A DNA stretch of 64,000 nucleotides. Origin: Streptomyces bacillaris (GTDB lineage: Bacteria; Actinomycetota; Actinomycetes; Streptomycetales; Streptomycetaceae). Each line of letters opens with the position of its first letter. The stretch's first letter is position 1. Under the pieces are notes generated by a model. That model saw only the letters and a list, made by a program, of their open reading frames with translations, ran no database searches and was not told the DNA's origin. The DNA lies in NCBI RefSeq assembly GCF_003268675.1, contig NZ_CP029378.1:7254001-7318000 (forward strand), read 5' to 3'. This document shows, one piece after another, positions 42,786-51,603 of the stretch. A program made the translations under genes and the position numbers.

Positions 42786-42966
42786 GCCGTGCTCCCTCCG
42801 CCCGCACCGTCGGTCCCGCCGGGCTGTCCGGTGCAGCTCAGCCGTGCGACCGGGCCGGTATCTCCACTCTGCCGCCGCCCGGAGGGAAGCGCACGGCGGG
42901 CCCGCCCGCCTTCAGGCGCATATGCCCATGACATGGTCCGTTCGCTTTCCGGTCCGGACCAGGTTA

Positions 42967-42995
42967 TTGACGGTTCCTGTGGCACTCCCTTAAAT
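42967..42995 (+). promoter_or_regulatory. Predicted promoter of the GH16 gene
   Basis: TTGACG (42967-42972) and TTAAAT (42990-42995) are spaced by 17 bases. The start codon is about 145 bases further, leaving a long leader with palindromes. Confidence 0.5.
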
Positions 42996-43056
42996 CAAGA
43001 AGTGAAATATGCGCCCGAGGTGTTCGCCCCAATCGTTCACCTCTCGGCGTCAAGCT

Positions 43057-43070
43057 GTCATGCGCATGAC
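43057..43070. promoter_or_regulatory. 14-bp perfect palindrome, candidate operator of the GH16 gene
   Basis: GTCATGCGCATGAC is fully symmetric and lies about 60 bases after the predicted promoter. It does not match the CebR-type site (TGGGAGCGCTCCCA) of sugar-degradation genes; the binding protein is unknown. Confidence 0.4.
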
Positions 43071-43143
43071 TTTCTGTTCGTTTCCCCCACGCCCCCACGT
43101 CCCTCTCCCACACGTCCCCCCACTCCCCCCACGGAGCGATGTG

Positions 43144-44043
43144 ATGACCGTGCACCGTCCGCACCACCCTGCCCGCACGCACTCCCGGCGCCGCCGCACC
43201 GCGCTCTACGCGGCCTCCCTGCTCTGCTGCTCCGCCCTCCTCGCCACCCTGCCCGGCGGCGCCTCCGCCGCGCCCGTCCCCGCTCCGGCTCCCGGCCCGG
43301 CGGCCGTGGTCTTCGCCGACGATTTCGACGGCCCGGCCGGCTCGGCGGTCGACGGCTCCAAGTGGCAGCTGGAGACCGGCGACAACGTCAACAACCACGA
43401 GCGGCAGTACTACACCGGGGGCAACAGCAACGCCGCCCTCGACGGCCAGGGCAACCTGGTGATCACCGCCCGCAAGGAGAACCCCGGCAACTACCAGTGC
43501 TGGTACGGCACCTGCGAGTACACCTCGGCCCGGCTCAACACGGCGGGCAAGTTCTCCGCGGCCTACGGGCACGTCGAGGCCCGCATCAAGGTCCCGCGCG
43601 GCCAGGGCATGTGGCCCGCGTTCTGGATGCTGGGCGACGACTTCGGCAACGTCGGCTGGCCGCAGAGCGGCGAGATCGACATCATGGAGAACGTCGGCTT
43701 CGAACCCGGCACCGTCCACGGCACCCTGCACGGCCCCGGCTACTCGGGTGCCGAGGGCATCGGTGCCGGGTACACCCTGCCCGACGGTGCCGCGTTCGCC
43801 GACGACTTCCACACCTTCGCCGTCGACTGGGCGCCCGACTCCATCACCTGGTCCGTCGACGGCAACGTCTTCCAGCGGCGCACCCCCGCCGACCTGGGCG
43901 GCAAGGAGTGGGTGTTCAACAAGCCCTTCTTCCTCATCCTCAACCTCGCGGTCGGCGGCTTCTGGCCCGGCGACCCCGACGGTTCCACCCCCTTCCCGTC
44001 GCAACTCGTCATCGACTACGTCCGCGTGACGACGAACGACTGA
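43144..44043 (+). CDS. Secreted glycoside hydrolase family 16 (beta-1,3-glucanase type)
   Basis: A 299-residue exoenzyme. A signal peptide with twin arginines (HSRRRRTALYAASLLCCSALLATLPGGASA, about residues 14-43) suggests Tat or Sec export. The GH16 catalytic motif is GEIDIMENVG: the two glutamates act as nucleophile and acid/base, with Asp between. VEARIKVPRGQGMWPAFWMLG and PFFLILNLAVGGFWPGDPD are further family marks. It lacks a carbohydrate-binding module. It should cut laminarin-like beta-1,3- or mixed-linkage glucans. GGAGCG precedes ATG 43144. Confidence 0.93.
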   Translation: MTVHRPHHPARTHSRRRRTALYAASLLCCSALLATLPGGASAAPVPAPAPGPAAVVFADDFDGPAGSAVDGSKWQLETGDNVNNHERQYYTGGNSNAALDGQGNLVITARKENPGNYQCWYGTCEYTSARLNTAGKFSAAYGHVEARIKVPRGQGMWPAFWMLGDDFGNVGWPQSGEIDIMENVGFEPGTVHGTLHGPGYSGAEGIGAGYTLPDGAAFADDFHTFAVDWAPDSITWSVDGNVFQRRTPADLGGKEWVFNKPFFLILNLAVGGFWPGDPDGSTPFPSQLVIDYVRVTTND

Positions 44044-44165
44044 CGCCCGCCCGTCCGACCGACACCCGTCCCGGGCGGCCCTGAACGGTGGACGGCGGCA
44101 GAGGTGCTCCTGTCGCCGCCCACCCATTCCCGGGCAGAAGCCCCCGGCAGAGGAAGCGGAATAGC

Positions 44166-45158
44166 ATGATCCTCATGGAACAGCGCACACTCGGCAGGAC
44201 CGGCCGTGACGTCTCGGTCGTCGGACAGGGCACCTGGCAGCTCGGCGGTGACTGGGGAGAGGTCGGGGAGAGCGACGCCTTCGACGTCCTGGACGCGGCC
44301 GTCGACTCCGGCGTCACCTTCTTCGACACCGCGGACGTGTACGGGGACGGGCGCAGCGAACAGCTCATCGGCCGCTACCTCAAGAACCGCCCGGACGCGG
44401 ACGTCCTCGTCGCCACCAAGATGGGCCGCCGCGCCGACCAGGTGCCGGAGAGCTACGTCCTGGACAACTTCCGTACCTGGAACGACCGTTCCCGCGCCAA
44501 CCTCGGCGTCGACACGCTCGACCTCGTACAACTGCACTGCCCGCCCAGCAGCGTCTACTCCTCCGACGCCGTCTACGACGCCCTGGACACGCTCGTCGAC
44601 GAGCAGCGGATCGCCGCCTACGCGGTGAGCGTGGAGACCTGCGCCGAGGCGCTGACCGCCATCGCCCGCCCCGGCGTCGCGAGCGTGCAGATCATCCTCA
44701 ACCCGTTCCGCCTCAAGCCCCTGGACGAGGTCCTTCCGGCGGCCGTCGCGGCGGGCGTCGGCATCATCGCCCGCGTCCCGCTCGCCTCCGGGCTGCTCTC
44801 CGGGAAGTACACGAAGGACACGGTCTTCGGCCCCGACGACCACCGTACGTACAACCGCCACGGCGAGGCGTTCGACCGGGGCGAGACGTTCTCCGGCATC
44901 GACTACGCGACCGGCGTCGCCGCCGCGGCCGAGTTCGCCGCACTGGCCCCCGAGGGCGCCACCCCCGCGCAGACCGCGCTGCGCTGGATCATCCAGCAGC
45001 CCGGCGTCACCAGCGTGATCCCCGGCGCCCGCTCGGTGGAACAGGCCCGCGCCAACGCGGCGGCCGCCGCCCTGCCGCCGCTGACGCAGTCCACGCTGGA
45101 CGCCGTACGGGAGCTGTACGACCGGTCGATCCGCCCGGAGGTCCATGACCGCTGGTGA
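44166..45158 (+). CDS. Aldo/keto reductase
   Basis: A 330-residue NADPH-dependent reductase with a TIM-barrel fold. The N-terminal strand is RTLGRTGRDVSVVGQGTWQLGGDWG, the catalytic Asp/Tyr lie in FFDTADVYGDGRSEQLIGRYL, Lys in VLVATKMGRR, and the cofactor region is GVTSVIPGARSVEQARANAAAAALPPL. ATG 44166 follows GAGGAAG; ATG 44175 is a second possibility. It stands alone and ends 42 bases before a convergent kinase gene. Substrate unknown. Confidence 0.9.
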   Translation: MILMEQRTLGRTGRDVSVVGQGTWQLGGDWGEVGESDAFDVLDAAVDSGVTFFDTADVYGDGRSEQLIGRYLKNRPDADVLVATKMGRRADQVPESYVLDNFRTWNDRSRANLGVDTLDLVQLHCPPSSVYSSDAVYDALDTLVDEQRIAAYAVSVETCAEALTAIARPGVASVQIILNPFRLKPLDEVLPAAVAAGVGIIARVPLASGLLSGKYTKDTVFGPDDHRTYNRHGEAFDRGETFSGIDYATGVAAAAEFAALAPEGATPAQTALRWIIQQPGVTSVIPGARSVEQARANAAAAALPPLTQSTLDAVRELYDRSIRPEVHDRW

Positions 45159-45200
45159 CCCGGGGCGGCGGCCGGGGCTCCCGAGGAGGGCGGGCGGGAC

Positions 45201-46484
45201 TCAGTCGTCCCGCTCGTCGTCCTCCTGCTCGTGGGAGTCCGGCTGCCCGTGGTCCTGCTGCGGCTGCTGGCCGCCGTCCTGGTTGTCCCCGCTGTCCTGG
45301 CCGCCCTGTCCGTCCTGGACGCCCTGGGAGGCCGGGCCGGAGGGAGTGGGGGCGGGGGTGTCGGCGGAGCTGGAGTCCGGCGAGAACAGGATCATCCCCA
45401 GATAGACCGCCGCCAGGAACGTCGCCGTACCCGCGATGGCGCTCGCCACCCTCGGCCGCCGCCGGATCGCCTCCCGCGTGGAGCGGCGGCGGGCCGGGGC
45501 CGACCGGGACGCGGCGCTGCGCCTGCGCCCCGTGGGCTGCGGCAGCCGGTAGGTCGAGGGGCCCACGGGGGCGGGCGGCGCGGCCGCCGGGGACACGGGG
45601 GCCGGGGCGGCGGAACGGGTGGGGGAGGGGGCCCGGCGGGAGGCGGGCTTCGGCGCCGGAAGGGGCTCCGCGCGGCCGCGCCACGCGTCGGTACGGAACC
45701 AGTCGGAGACCTGCTGCGCGGTGGGCCGCTCCTCGGGCTTCTTGGCCAGCAGACCGAGCAGATACGCGTCGAAGGCGGCCGAGATGTCCACCCCGCGCTG
45801 CCGCAGCGGGACCGGCGGGGTGTCGACGTGCTGATACAGCGTGGCAGTCGCGGTGTCGGACGTGAACGGCGGCTTTCCGAGCAGCAGTTGGTAGATGACA
45901 CAGCCCAGGGAGTACATGTCGGACGCGGAGTCCGCCGTACGGCCCAGGGCCCGTTCGGGCGCCAGGTAGAGGCTGGTGCCCACGATGTGACCGGCCGTCG
46001 TCAGCGCGGTCGAGGGGTCGTCGACGAACTGGGCGATCCCGAAGTCACCGATCTTCACCGAACCGTCCGCGTCCAGCATCAGGTTGCCCGGCTTGATGTC
46101 CCGGTGGACGATGCCCTGCCGGTGCGCGGCGGCGAGCCCGGCCGCCGCCTCGCCCGCGATCCGCGCGACCTGCTCGGGGTGGACCCGCTCCTGGGCGGCC
46201 AGCAGATCACCGAGGCTCTGCCCCTCGACCAGCTCCATCACCAGGAAGAACCGGTCCTCCCAGGCCCCGAAGTCGAAGACGGCCACCAGGTGAGGGTGGC
46301 TCAGCCGGGCGGCGGTCTGGGCCTCCAGCCGGAACCGGGCGGTCGCCGACGCGTCGGCCTGGTCCCCCAGCAGCAGCTTCACGGCCACGGCACGGCCCAG
46401 CACCTCGTCCGCCGCGCGCCAGACCTCGCCCATGCCGCCCCGGCCGATGGGGGATATCAACCGGTACCGACCAGCTACCAGCAC
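45201..46484 (-). CDS. Membrane-anchored serine/threonine protein kinase
   Basis: A 427-residue PknB-type kinase. GRYRLISPIGRGGMGEVWRA is the glycine loop, AVKLLLG contains the ATP lysine, HRDIKPGNLML is the catalytic loop, DFGIAQF the metal site and GTSLYLAPERAL the activation segment. A Pro/Ala linker leads to one membrane helix (IAGTATFLAAVYLGMILF) and an outer tail of about 60 residues rich in Gln, Asp and Gly, without PASTA repeats. I use GTG 46484, which has AGGTG 5 bases before it; ATG 46580 would add 32 residues including a TTA leucine codon (46496-46494), so the choice decides whether the gene is bldA-dependent. Confidence 0.88.
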   Translation of the reverse strand: MLVAGRYRLISPIGRGGMGEVWRAADEVLGRAVAVKLLLGDQADASATARFRLEAQTAARLSHPHLVAVFDFGAWEDRFFLVMELVEGQSLGDLLAAQERVHPEQVARIAGEAAAGLAAAHRQGIVHRDIKPGNLMLDADGSVKIGDFGIAQFVDDPSTALTTAGHIVGTSLYLAPERALGRTADSASDMYSLGCVIYQLLLGKPPFTSDTATATLYQHVDTPPVPLRQRGVDISAAFDAYLLGLLAKKPEERPTAQQVSDWFRTDAWRGRAEPLPAPKPASRRAPSPTRSAAPAPVSPAAAPPAPVGPSTYRLPQPTGRRRSAASRSAPARRRSTREAIRRRPRVASAIAGTATFLAAVYLGMILFSPDSSSADTPAPTPSGPASQGVQDGQGGQDSGDNQDGGQQPQQDHGQPDSHEQEDDERDD

Positions 46485-46656
46485 CTGTTCACCTAACTCG
46501 AATCGTGGCCCGCTCCGACTGCCGGCCCACCGCGCGGCGACCTGCCCCCGAGGGGCCCTGCACGGCGGAGTGAACGACATGATCAGGATATCGGTCCGCG
46601 GGGCCGCCGATGTCCCGACGGCCCCGCGCCGGACGACTGCTGACGCCCCGGCACGT

Positions 46657-47382
46657 TCAGGTCCGCGCGCCCGGTCCGGCGGGTCGGCCCGCCTCCTCCG
46701 CCCCGCCCAGCAGCCAGCCGTACGCGGCCTCCGCCGTGAAGGCCGACTGCCCCTGGGCGAACAGCAGATCCGCGGTCGCGAACGCCGGGTCGGAGGCGGT
46801 CGCGGGCACATACGGGACGGCGATGCACCGCATCCCCGCCGCACGCGCGGCGGCGGCCCCCGGCGGCGCGTCCTCCAGTACCACGCAGTCGCCCGGCTCC
46901 GCCCCCAGCCGCCGGGCCGCCTCCAGGAACACGTCGGGCTCCGGCTTCCCGTGCGCGACCTCCTCGGCGGAGACGTACAGCGGGATGTACGCGTCGAGCC
47001 CCGTGACCGCGAGCACCGCCCCGATCGCGGCCCGGGAGGAGCCGGAGGCGACCGCCATCGGCACCCTGGCGGCGTGCAGCCGCTCCACGAAGACCCGCAT
47101 CTGCCCGAACACCTCGGTGGAGGCCCCGGCCAGCTCCAGATAGAGCGCGTTCTTCCCGGCGAGCAGTTCGTCCACCGGGGCGTCGATCCCGTACTCGGAA
47201 CGCAGGGTCTCCAGCGTTTGACGGGTGCCGATCCCGATGAACCGGGTGTGGTCCTCCCAGCCGAAGCCGGTCACCCCGTACCGGGCGAGCAGCCGCCGCC
47301 CGGCCTCGTAATAGTTCGGCTCGCTGTCCACCAGCGTTCCGTCGAGGTCGAAGATCACCTGGGGTCCGGGGCGTGACGTCAT
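46657..47382 (-). CDS. HAD-superfamily hydrolase (beta-phosphoglucomutase-like)
   Basis: A 241-residue phosphatase. The HAD motifs are FDLDGTLVDSEP (nucleophile Asp), AVASGSSRAAI (motif II Ser), the Lys in HGKPEPDVFLEAARRLG, and CVVLEDAPPGAAAARAAGM (motif IV acids). A helical cap lies between motifs I and II, as in beta-phosphoglucomutases and phosphoglycolate phosphatases. ATG 47382 has no strong ribosome site. The substrate is probably a sugar phosphate. Confidence 0.88.
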   Translation of the reverse strand: MTSRPGPQVIFDLDGTLVDSEPNYYEAGRRLLARYGVTGFGWEDHTRFIGIGTRQTLETLRSEYGIDAPVDELLAGKNALYLELAGASTEVFGQMRVFVERLHAARVPMAVASGSSRAAIGAVLAVTGLDAYIPLYVSAEEVAHGKPEPDVFLEAARRLGAEPGDCVVLEDAPPGAAAARAAGMRCIAVPYVPATASDPAFATADLLFAQGQSAFTAEAAYGWLLGGAEEAGRPAGPGART

Positions 47383-47449
47383 GGCCCCAGCATGCCGCAA
47401 GGGGTGGATCGGGCCGTGACCAGCGGTGGTCGGCCCCGCGACGGCTGCC

Positions 47450-47932
47450 TCAGCTCTGGCCGCCCGCCGCCCGTCCCACGGATTCGACCAGCGGCAGGAC
47501 CCGGTGCGCCACCCGCTCGCGCAGCGCCACGTCCGTCCGGGTCCGGACAACGCCCGGCAGCTGGATCAGCCGCTGGATGACGTCCTCCAGGTGCCCGTTG
47601 TCCCGGGCCACGACCCGCGTCAGCAGATCCCCGCCGCCGGTGGTCGAGAAGGCCTCGATGATCTCGGGAACGGCCGCCAGCGCGTCCCCGACCTCCACCA
47701 GGTGCCCCTGGGTGACCTCCAGGTGGACGAAGGCGAGGACGGGATGGCCGAGGGCGGCGGGGGAGAGGGTCGGCCCGGTACCGGTGATGACCCCGTCCCG
47801 CTCCAGCCGGTCCAGCCGGGCCTGCAGCGTGCCCCGGGCCACCCCGAGGATGCGGGCGTACTCCCGCACGCTGGTGCGCGGCTGCTCGATGAGCAGGCGC
47901 AGGATCCGGGTGTCGAGCGCGTCCACGGCCAT
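47450..47932 (-). CDS. Lrp/AsnC-family transcriptional regulator
   Basis: A 160-residue regulator. The N-terminal helix-turn-helix is LDTRILRLLIEQPRTSVREYARILGVARGTLQARLDRLERDGVI, and the RAM ligand domain follows (ALGHPVLAFVHLEV, ALAAVPEIIEAFSTTGGGDLLTRVVARDNGHLEDVIQRLIQLPGV). GGAAGGAGG is upstream of ATG 47932. It is divergent from a small membrane protein gene; the GTTCGA/TCGAAC palindrome between them may be its site. Ligand probably an amino acid. Confidence 0.9.
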   Translation of the reverse strand: MAVDALDTRILRLLIEQPRTSVREYARILGVARGTLQARLDRLERDGVITGTGPTLSPAALGHPVLAFVHLEVTQGHLVEVGDALAAVPEIIEAFSTTGGGDLLTRVVARDNGHLEDVIQRLIQLPGVVRTRTDVALRERVAHRVLPLVESVGRAAGGQS

Positions 47933-48028
47933 GGTCCGTCGGCCTCCTTCCGGTCCGGACGATACGGCTCCGACTGTACCGATGGCCCACTCGAAGGCCG
48001 GTGGGCGCGACTGTCCGGCCGCTCGATC

Positions 48029-48058
48029 GTTCGACCGTCGAACGCGTACGGCTATGCT
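48029..48058 (+). promoter_or_regulatory. Predicted promoter with overlapping palindrome
   Basis: TTCGAC (48030-48035) and TATGCT (48053-48058), spacing 17, upstream of the small membrane protein gene. A perfect GTTCGA-CCG-TCGAAC palindrome (48029-48043) overlaps the -35, consistent with repression by a nearby regulator such as the Lrp protein. Confidence 0.4.
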
Positions 48059-48134
48059 GCCGAGCCGGTGGAGCCGTGCGCCGGGACGGGGGAACGTCCG
48101 GGCGCGGCCGGTGAGAAGTGAGGGTCCAGCCCAG

Positions 48135-48500
48135 ATGCCCACGTTCGTCCCCGTACTGCTGCCCGCCCTGAGCGCGGTCCTGATGGCCGTCGCCGGGATC
48201 CGTGACCAGACGGCACGGAAACGCGGTACACCACCGCCGGCAGGAGAGCGCGGCCTTCTCCCGCTGGGATGGGCAGCCACGGGGGTGACGGTCCTCGCCG
48301 CGCTGGCCGGCTCGGTCGCCGGTGGCCTGGCCGAGGAGAACCTCCGCCCGGTCCTCCTGCTCATCAACGCGGCATGGGGAATGCTCGCCCTGGTGGCGCT
48401 CACGCGGCTGCTCCGCCGGACGCTCCGGACGGCCGAGGCCCTGGCGCTCGCTGTTCCCGTCGCCGTCTCCGCCTTCCTCGTCATGGGCGCGGTCCGCTAG
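48135..48500 (+). CDS. Small four-helix membrane protein of unknown function
   Basis: A 121-residue hydrophobic protein. Helices: VPVLLPALSAVLMAVAGI, PLGWAATGVTVLAALAGSVAGGL, PVLLLINAAWGMLALVALTRLL and ALALAVPVAVSAFLVMGAV, with positive loops between. I do not recognise the family. ATG 48135 follows GTGAGGG at a long spacing. Its TAG stop abuts the MITE-like stretch that begins at 48500. Confidence 0.6.
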   Translation: MPTFVPVLLPALSAVLMAVAGIRDQTARKRGTPPPAGERGLLPLGWAATGVTVLAALAGSVAGGLAEENLRPVLLLINAAWGMLALVALTRLLRRTLRTAEALALAVPVAVSAFLVMGAVR

Positions 48501-48654
48501 GGCCTGTCGTCAAACTGCCGCCTGCCGTGCGAGGCCCGACCCTGGGGCCTGCCTCCTCTCCCCGCTGGTCCGTTGGCATCCTCCCGGCCGACGGCCTGCG
48601 GCCGAGACTGGGCCATTGGCTCACCCTTTTCGCCCTCGTTTGATCCAAGGGCCC
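48500..48654. mobile_element. MITE-like or IS-remnant stretch with imperfect terminal inverted repeats
   Basis: The left end GGGCCTGTCGTCAAAC (48500-48515) and the complement of the right end, GGGCCCTTGGATCAAAC (from 48654), share GGGCC and TCAAAC around a variable centre. The 155 bases between hold no gene. I take it for a decayed non-autonomous element; no target duplication is obvious. Confidence 0.4.
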
Positions 48655-48681
48655 CCAGGATGCTCTGATACTGGTGTCGAT

Positions 48682-48710
48682 GGCGCTGCGGACTTCCGCG
48701 GCGCCTTTTT
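48682..48710 (+). terminator. Rho-independent terminator
   Basis: Stem GGCGCTGCGG and CCGCGGCGCC (one G-T pair) with an ACTT loop, followed by TTTTT. It would end transcription from the small membrane protein gene before the FUSC gene. Confidence 0.75.
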
Positions 48711-48770
48711 CATGCCGAGCGCGCGGATCACCCGGGGCACGGGCCACCGGGGACGCGGAAGGGGAGCAGA

Positions 48771-50279
48771 GTGCTGAAGAGGGTCTTCGTCGCGCCGGAC
48801 CCGGGGCGGGTGCGGCTGCGGTTCGCGAGCCGCGCCGTCATCGGGGTCGGGCTCGCGGTCGCGCTGTGCGGGCTGGTCGGGCACTCGCTCGTCGCGGCCA
48901 TCACCGGCGGTCTCGCGGCGCTGCTCGCCCTCTTCACGGTCACCGACGCCACCGTGCGGCAGCAGGTCGTCACGACCGCGCTGCTCCCCGCCGCCGGGCT
49001 CCCCGTCCTCGCCGTCGCCGCCCTGCTGCACGACCAGCCCCTCGCCCGCGACCTGGTCTTCCTCGCGGTCATGGGCGCGGGCGTCTACGCCCGACGCTGG
49101 GGCCCGCGCGGCCACGCGCTGGGCATCTTCGCGTTCATGACCTTCTTCGCCGCCCAGTTCCTGCACACGGTGCCGGGGCAGCTGCCCGAGCTGTACGCCG
49201 CCGTCCTGCTCTCCCTGGCCGCCTCCGCCGCCGTCCGCTTCGGTCTGTGGTGCTACGAGCGGCGGCTGCCCGCCGTGGCCGTGCCCGCACCCCCGGAGGG
49301 CCGGGGGCTGGCCCGTATCACCACCCGGCAGGCGGTGCAGGCCACCCTGGGCGGCGCCTTCGCGCTGGGCCTGGGGCAGGTCCTCTCCGACCAGCGCTGG
49401 TACTGGGCCGTCGGTGCCACCTGGTGGGTGTTCGTCAACACCACCTCGCGCGGCGAGACCCTCGTACGCGGCTTCCGGCGGGTGCTGGGCACCGTGATCG
49501 GTATCGCGGCCGGATTCTTCGTCGCCATCCCGCTGGAGGGCGCCGGGGCGCCGACCGCCGCCATCGTCGCGGTCTGCGTCTTCGGGATCTTCTACACGGC
49601 CGCCGTCTCATACAGCTGGATGATGTTCTTCGTCACCGTCATGGTCGGCGTGCTCTACGGGGTCCTGGGAGTCCTGGATGCCTCCCTCCTCTGGCTGCGG
49701 GTCGCAGAGACGGCCGTCGGCGCGCTCGGCGCCGTCCTCGCCGTGCTGCTGGTCCTGCCCGTCACGACCCACGCCGTCACCGACGCGTGGATCCGGAAGG
49801 CCCTGCGGTGCGTCCACGCCTGCACGGCCGAGGCCGCCGAACGCCTCGCCGGGTCCCTGAGCGCCGACCCGGCGCCCCGCGTCGCGGAACTCGACGTGCT
49901 CCTCGGCCGGGTCCGGCTCTCGCTCGCCCCGCTGGTGCACCCCCTGAGCCCGCTGAAGGCCCGCAAGGCGCGGGCGCGCCAGGTGCTGGCCCTGCTGGAC
50001 GACTGCGTACGCGAGGTGCGCGGGCTGGCCTCCATCGCCGCCGACCCGGCCGCCTCGCACGACGCCCGGCTCTCGGCCGCCTGCTCCCGGGTGGAGGAGG
50101 CGGTGGAGGAACTGCTGCGCCAGGAGAGCCGGCAGGCGCGGGGAGCCGAGCGCGCGGCCGTGCAGCCCGCCGCCGCCCCGGACCACCCCGCCCTGGCCCA
50201 TCTGCACGGCCTGGAGCGCGCCCTGGGCGACCTCGCCGCACCGCTGCACAGCTCACCCCGGGCCCCGATCGCGGCCTGA
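48771..50279 (+). CDS. FUSC-family inner-membrane protein
   Basis: A 502-residue protein of the FUSC (fusaric acid resistance/aromatic-acid efflux, YccS-like) group. It has two sets of about five helices: AVIGVGLAVALCGLVGHSLVAAITGGLAALLALF onward, and from QAVQATLGGAFALGLGQVLSDQRWYWAVGATWWVFVNTTSRGETLVRGFRRVLGTVIGIAAGFF. Each ends in an RGxxR-type loop. The C-terminal 170 residues are cytoplasmic helices. GTG 48771 follows GGAAGGGGAG. It probably exports or protects against aromatic compounds; the substrate is unknown. Confidence 0.85.
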   Translation: MLKRVFVAPDPGRVRLRFASRAVIGVGLAVALCGLVGHSLVAAITGGLAALLALFTVTDATVRQQVVTTALLPAAGLPVLAVAALLHDQPLARDLVFLAVMGAGVYARRWGPRGHALGIFAFMTFFAAQFLHTVPGQLPELYAAVLLSLAASAAVRFGLWCYERRLPAVAVPAPPEGRGLARITTRQAVQATLGGAFALGLGQVLSDQRWYWAVGATWWVFVNTTSRGETLVRGFRRVLGTVIGIAAGFFVAIPLEGAGAPTAAIVAVCVFGIFYTAAVSYSWMMFFVTVMVGVLYGVLGVLDASLLWLRVAETAVGALGAVLAVLLVLPVTTHAVTDAWIRKALRCVHACTAEAAERLAGSLSADPAPRVAELDVLLGRVRLSLAPLVHPLSPLKARKARARQVLALLDDCVREVRGLASIAADPAASHDARLSAACSRVEEAVEELLRQESRQARGAERAAVQPAAAPDHPALAHLHGLERALGDLAAPLHSSPRAPIAA

Positions 50280-50432
50280 GGCCGCACCCGCAGGGCCGAC
50301 GGTCGGCCCTGCGCACCCCACGTCACCGTCCCGCCCCGGTGTCACCGTCCCGCGAGATTGGTCCAGACCTGAGATGGGCCGCCTGCTACCGTCGGCCTGG
50401 AGATCACGGCGACGGTGAAGTGGGGTAGTGCG

Positions 50433-51500
50433 ATGGGCGGCAGCAGCACCGGGCGGGCATTCATGGGGTCGTTCACCTCGGCGGGCGGCCTCGGCGTCAC
50501 CGTCGCGGAGGTCGACCGGGACACCGGGGCGCTCACCGTGCTCGGCTCGTCGGACGCCGTAACCGACCCCTCGTTCCTCGCCCTCGCGCCAGGTGGAACG
50601 GTCCTGTACGCGGTCGGCGAGAGCGCCCCCGGCTCGGCGGCCGCCTTCGACGTCAGCGGCGACGTACCGGCCCTCCTGGGCCCCGTGCGCCCGGTCGACG
50701 CCGACGGCCCCACCCACCTCGCCCTCGCCGCGGACCACCTGGTCACCGCCAACTACGGCTCCGGCAGCGTCACCGTCCTGCCCGTCCTCCCCGACGGCTC
50801 CCTCGGCCCGGTCTCCTCGGTCGTCCGGCACGAGGGCAGCGGCCCCGACAGCGAGCGCCAGGAGGGGCCGCACGCCCACCAGGTGCTGGCCGACCCCTCC
50901 GGCCGCTGGGTGGTGAGCGTGGACCTCGGCACCGACTCGGTACGGGTCGGCGCCCTGGACCCCGCCACCGGGACCCTCGAGCCGCACGGCGAGACCGCCC
51001 TGCGCCCGGGCACCGGACCCCGCCACCTGGCCTTCCACTCCTCGGGCCGCTACGCCTACGTTCTCAACGAACTGGTCCCGACCCTCACCGTGTGCCGCTG
51101 GGACGCCGAGGCGGGCCGCCTGGAGCCGCTGGGGGAGGTGCTGGTGCTGCCCGAGTCCGACCCCTCCGCCCACTTCGAGGACGGCTCGCTGCTCACCTAT
51201 CCGTCCGAGGTGGTCGTCGCCCAGGACGGGCGCTTCCTGTGGACCGCCAACCGGGGCCACGACAGCATCTCCGTGCTCACCCTCGACGAGAGCGGCGAGA
51301 AGGCAGCGCTGGTGGCCACCGTCGGCTGCGGCGGCCACTGGCCCCGCGACCTCACCCTCGACCCGAGCGGCCAGTGGCTGTACGCGGCCAACGAGCGCTC
51401 CGGGAACGTCAGCTGGTTCGCCGTGGACGCCGAGACGGGCATCCCGCGGCAGGCGGGCTCCGTGGAGGTCCCGGCGGCCTCCTGCGTCGTCCTCGGCTGA
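50433..51500 (+). CDS. Lactonase-family beta-propeller protein (6-phosphogluconolactonase type)
   Basis: A 355-residue seven-bladed propeller. Repeated blade ends are seen as GALTVLGSSDAVTDPSFLALAPGG, DGPTHLALAADHLVTANYGSGSVTVLPV, GPRHLAFHSSGRYAYVLNELVPTLTV and GHWPRDLTLDPSGQWLYAANERSGNVSWF, the lactonase (Pgl-like) pattern; the metal-site Glu and His are in GPHAHQVLADPSG. ATG 50433 is preceded by GGGGTAG; GTG 50415 is the alternative. It could hydrolyse 6-phosphogluconolactone or another sugar lactone; it stands outside any pentose-phosphate operon. Confidence 0.85.
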   Translation: MGGSSTGRAFMGSFTSAGGLGVTVAEVDRDTGALTVLGSSDAVTDPSFLALAPGGTVLYAVGESAPGSAAAFDVSGDVPALLGPVRPVDADGPTHLALAADHLVTANYGSGSVTVLPVLPDGSLGPVSSVVRHEGSGPDSERQEGPHAHQVLADPSGRWVVSVDLGTDSVRVGALDPATGTLEPHGETALRPGTGPRHLAFHSSGRYAYVLNELVPTLTVCRWDAEAGRLEPLGEVLVLPESDPSAHFEDGSLLTYPSEVVVAQDGRFLWTANRGHDSISVLTLDESGEKAALVATVGCGGHWPRDLTLDPSGQWLYAANERSGNVSWFAVDAETGIPRQAGSVEVPAASCVVLG

Positions 51501-51502
51501 CC

Positions 51503-51602
51503 GGGGCCGTACCCGCGAAAGCAGAGCCCGGGCTGTACTCGCGAAGGACGGTCCCGGGGCCGTACCCGCGAAGGCGACTCCGGGGCCGTACCCGTGAACG
51601 CG
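51503..51602. repeat. 26/27-bp tandem repeat (4 copies) after the lactonase stop
   Basis: CGGGGCCGTACCCGCGAA-type units start at 51503, 51530, 51556 and 51582, beginning three bases after the TGA. They are non-coding and lead into a strong terminator. Confidence 0.75.
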
Positions 51603-51603
51603 C

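Larger units (their letters stand above)
42786..43143. other. 358-base gap upstream of the GH16 gene
   Basis: No gene is supported. The right half is noticeably AT-richer than the surroundings and holds a predicted promoter, a GAGGTG/CACCTC inverted pair (about 43018-43044) and a perfect 14-bp palindrome (43057-43070). A pyrimidine-rich CCCCCAC run lies between 43085 and 43135. Confidence 0.6.
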
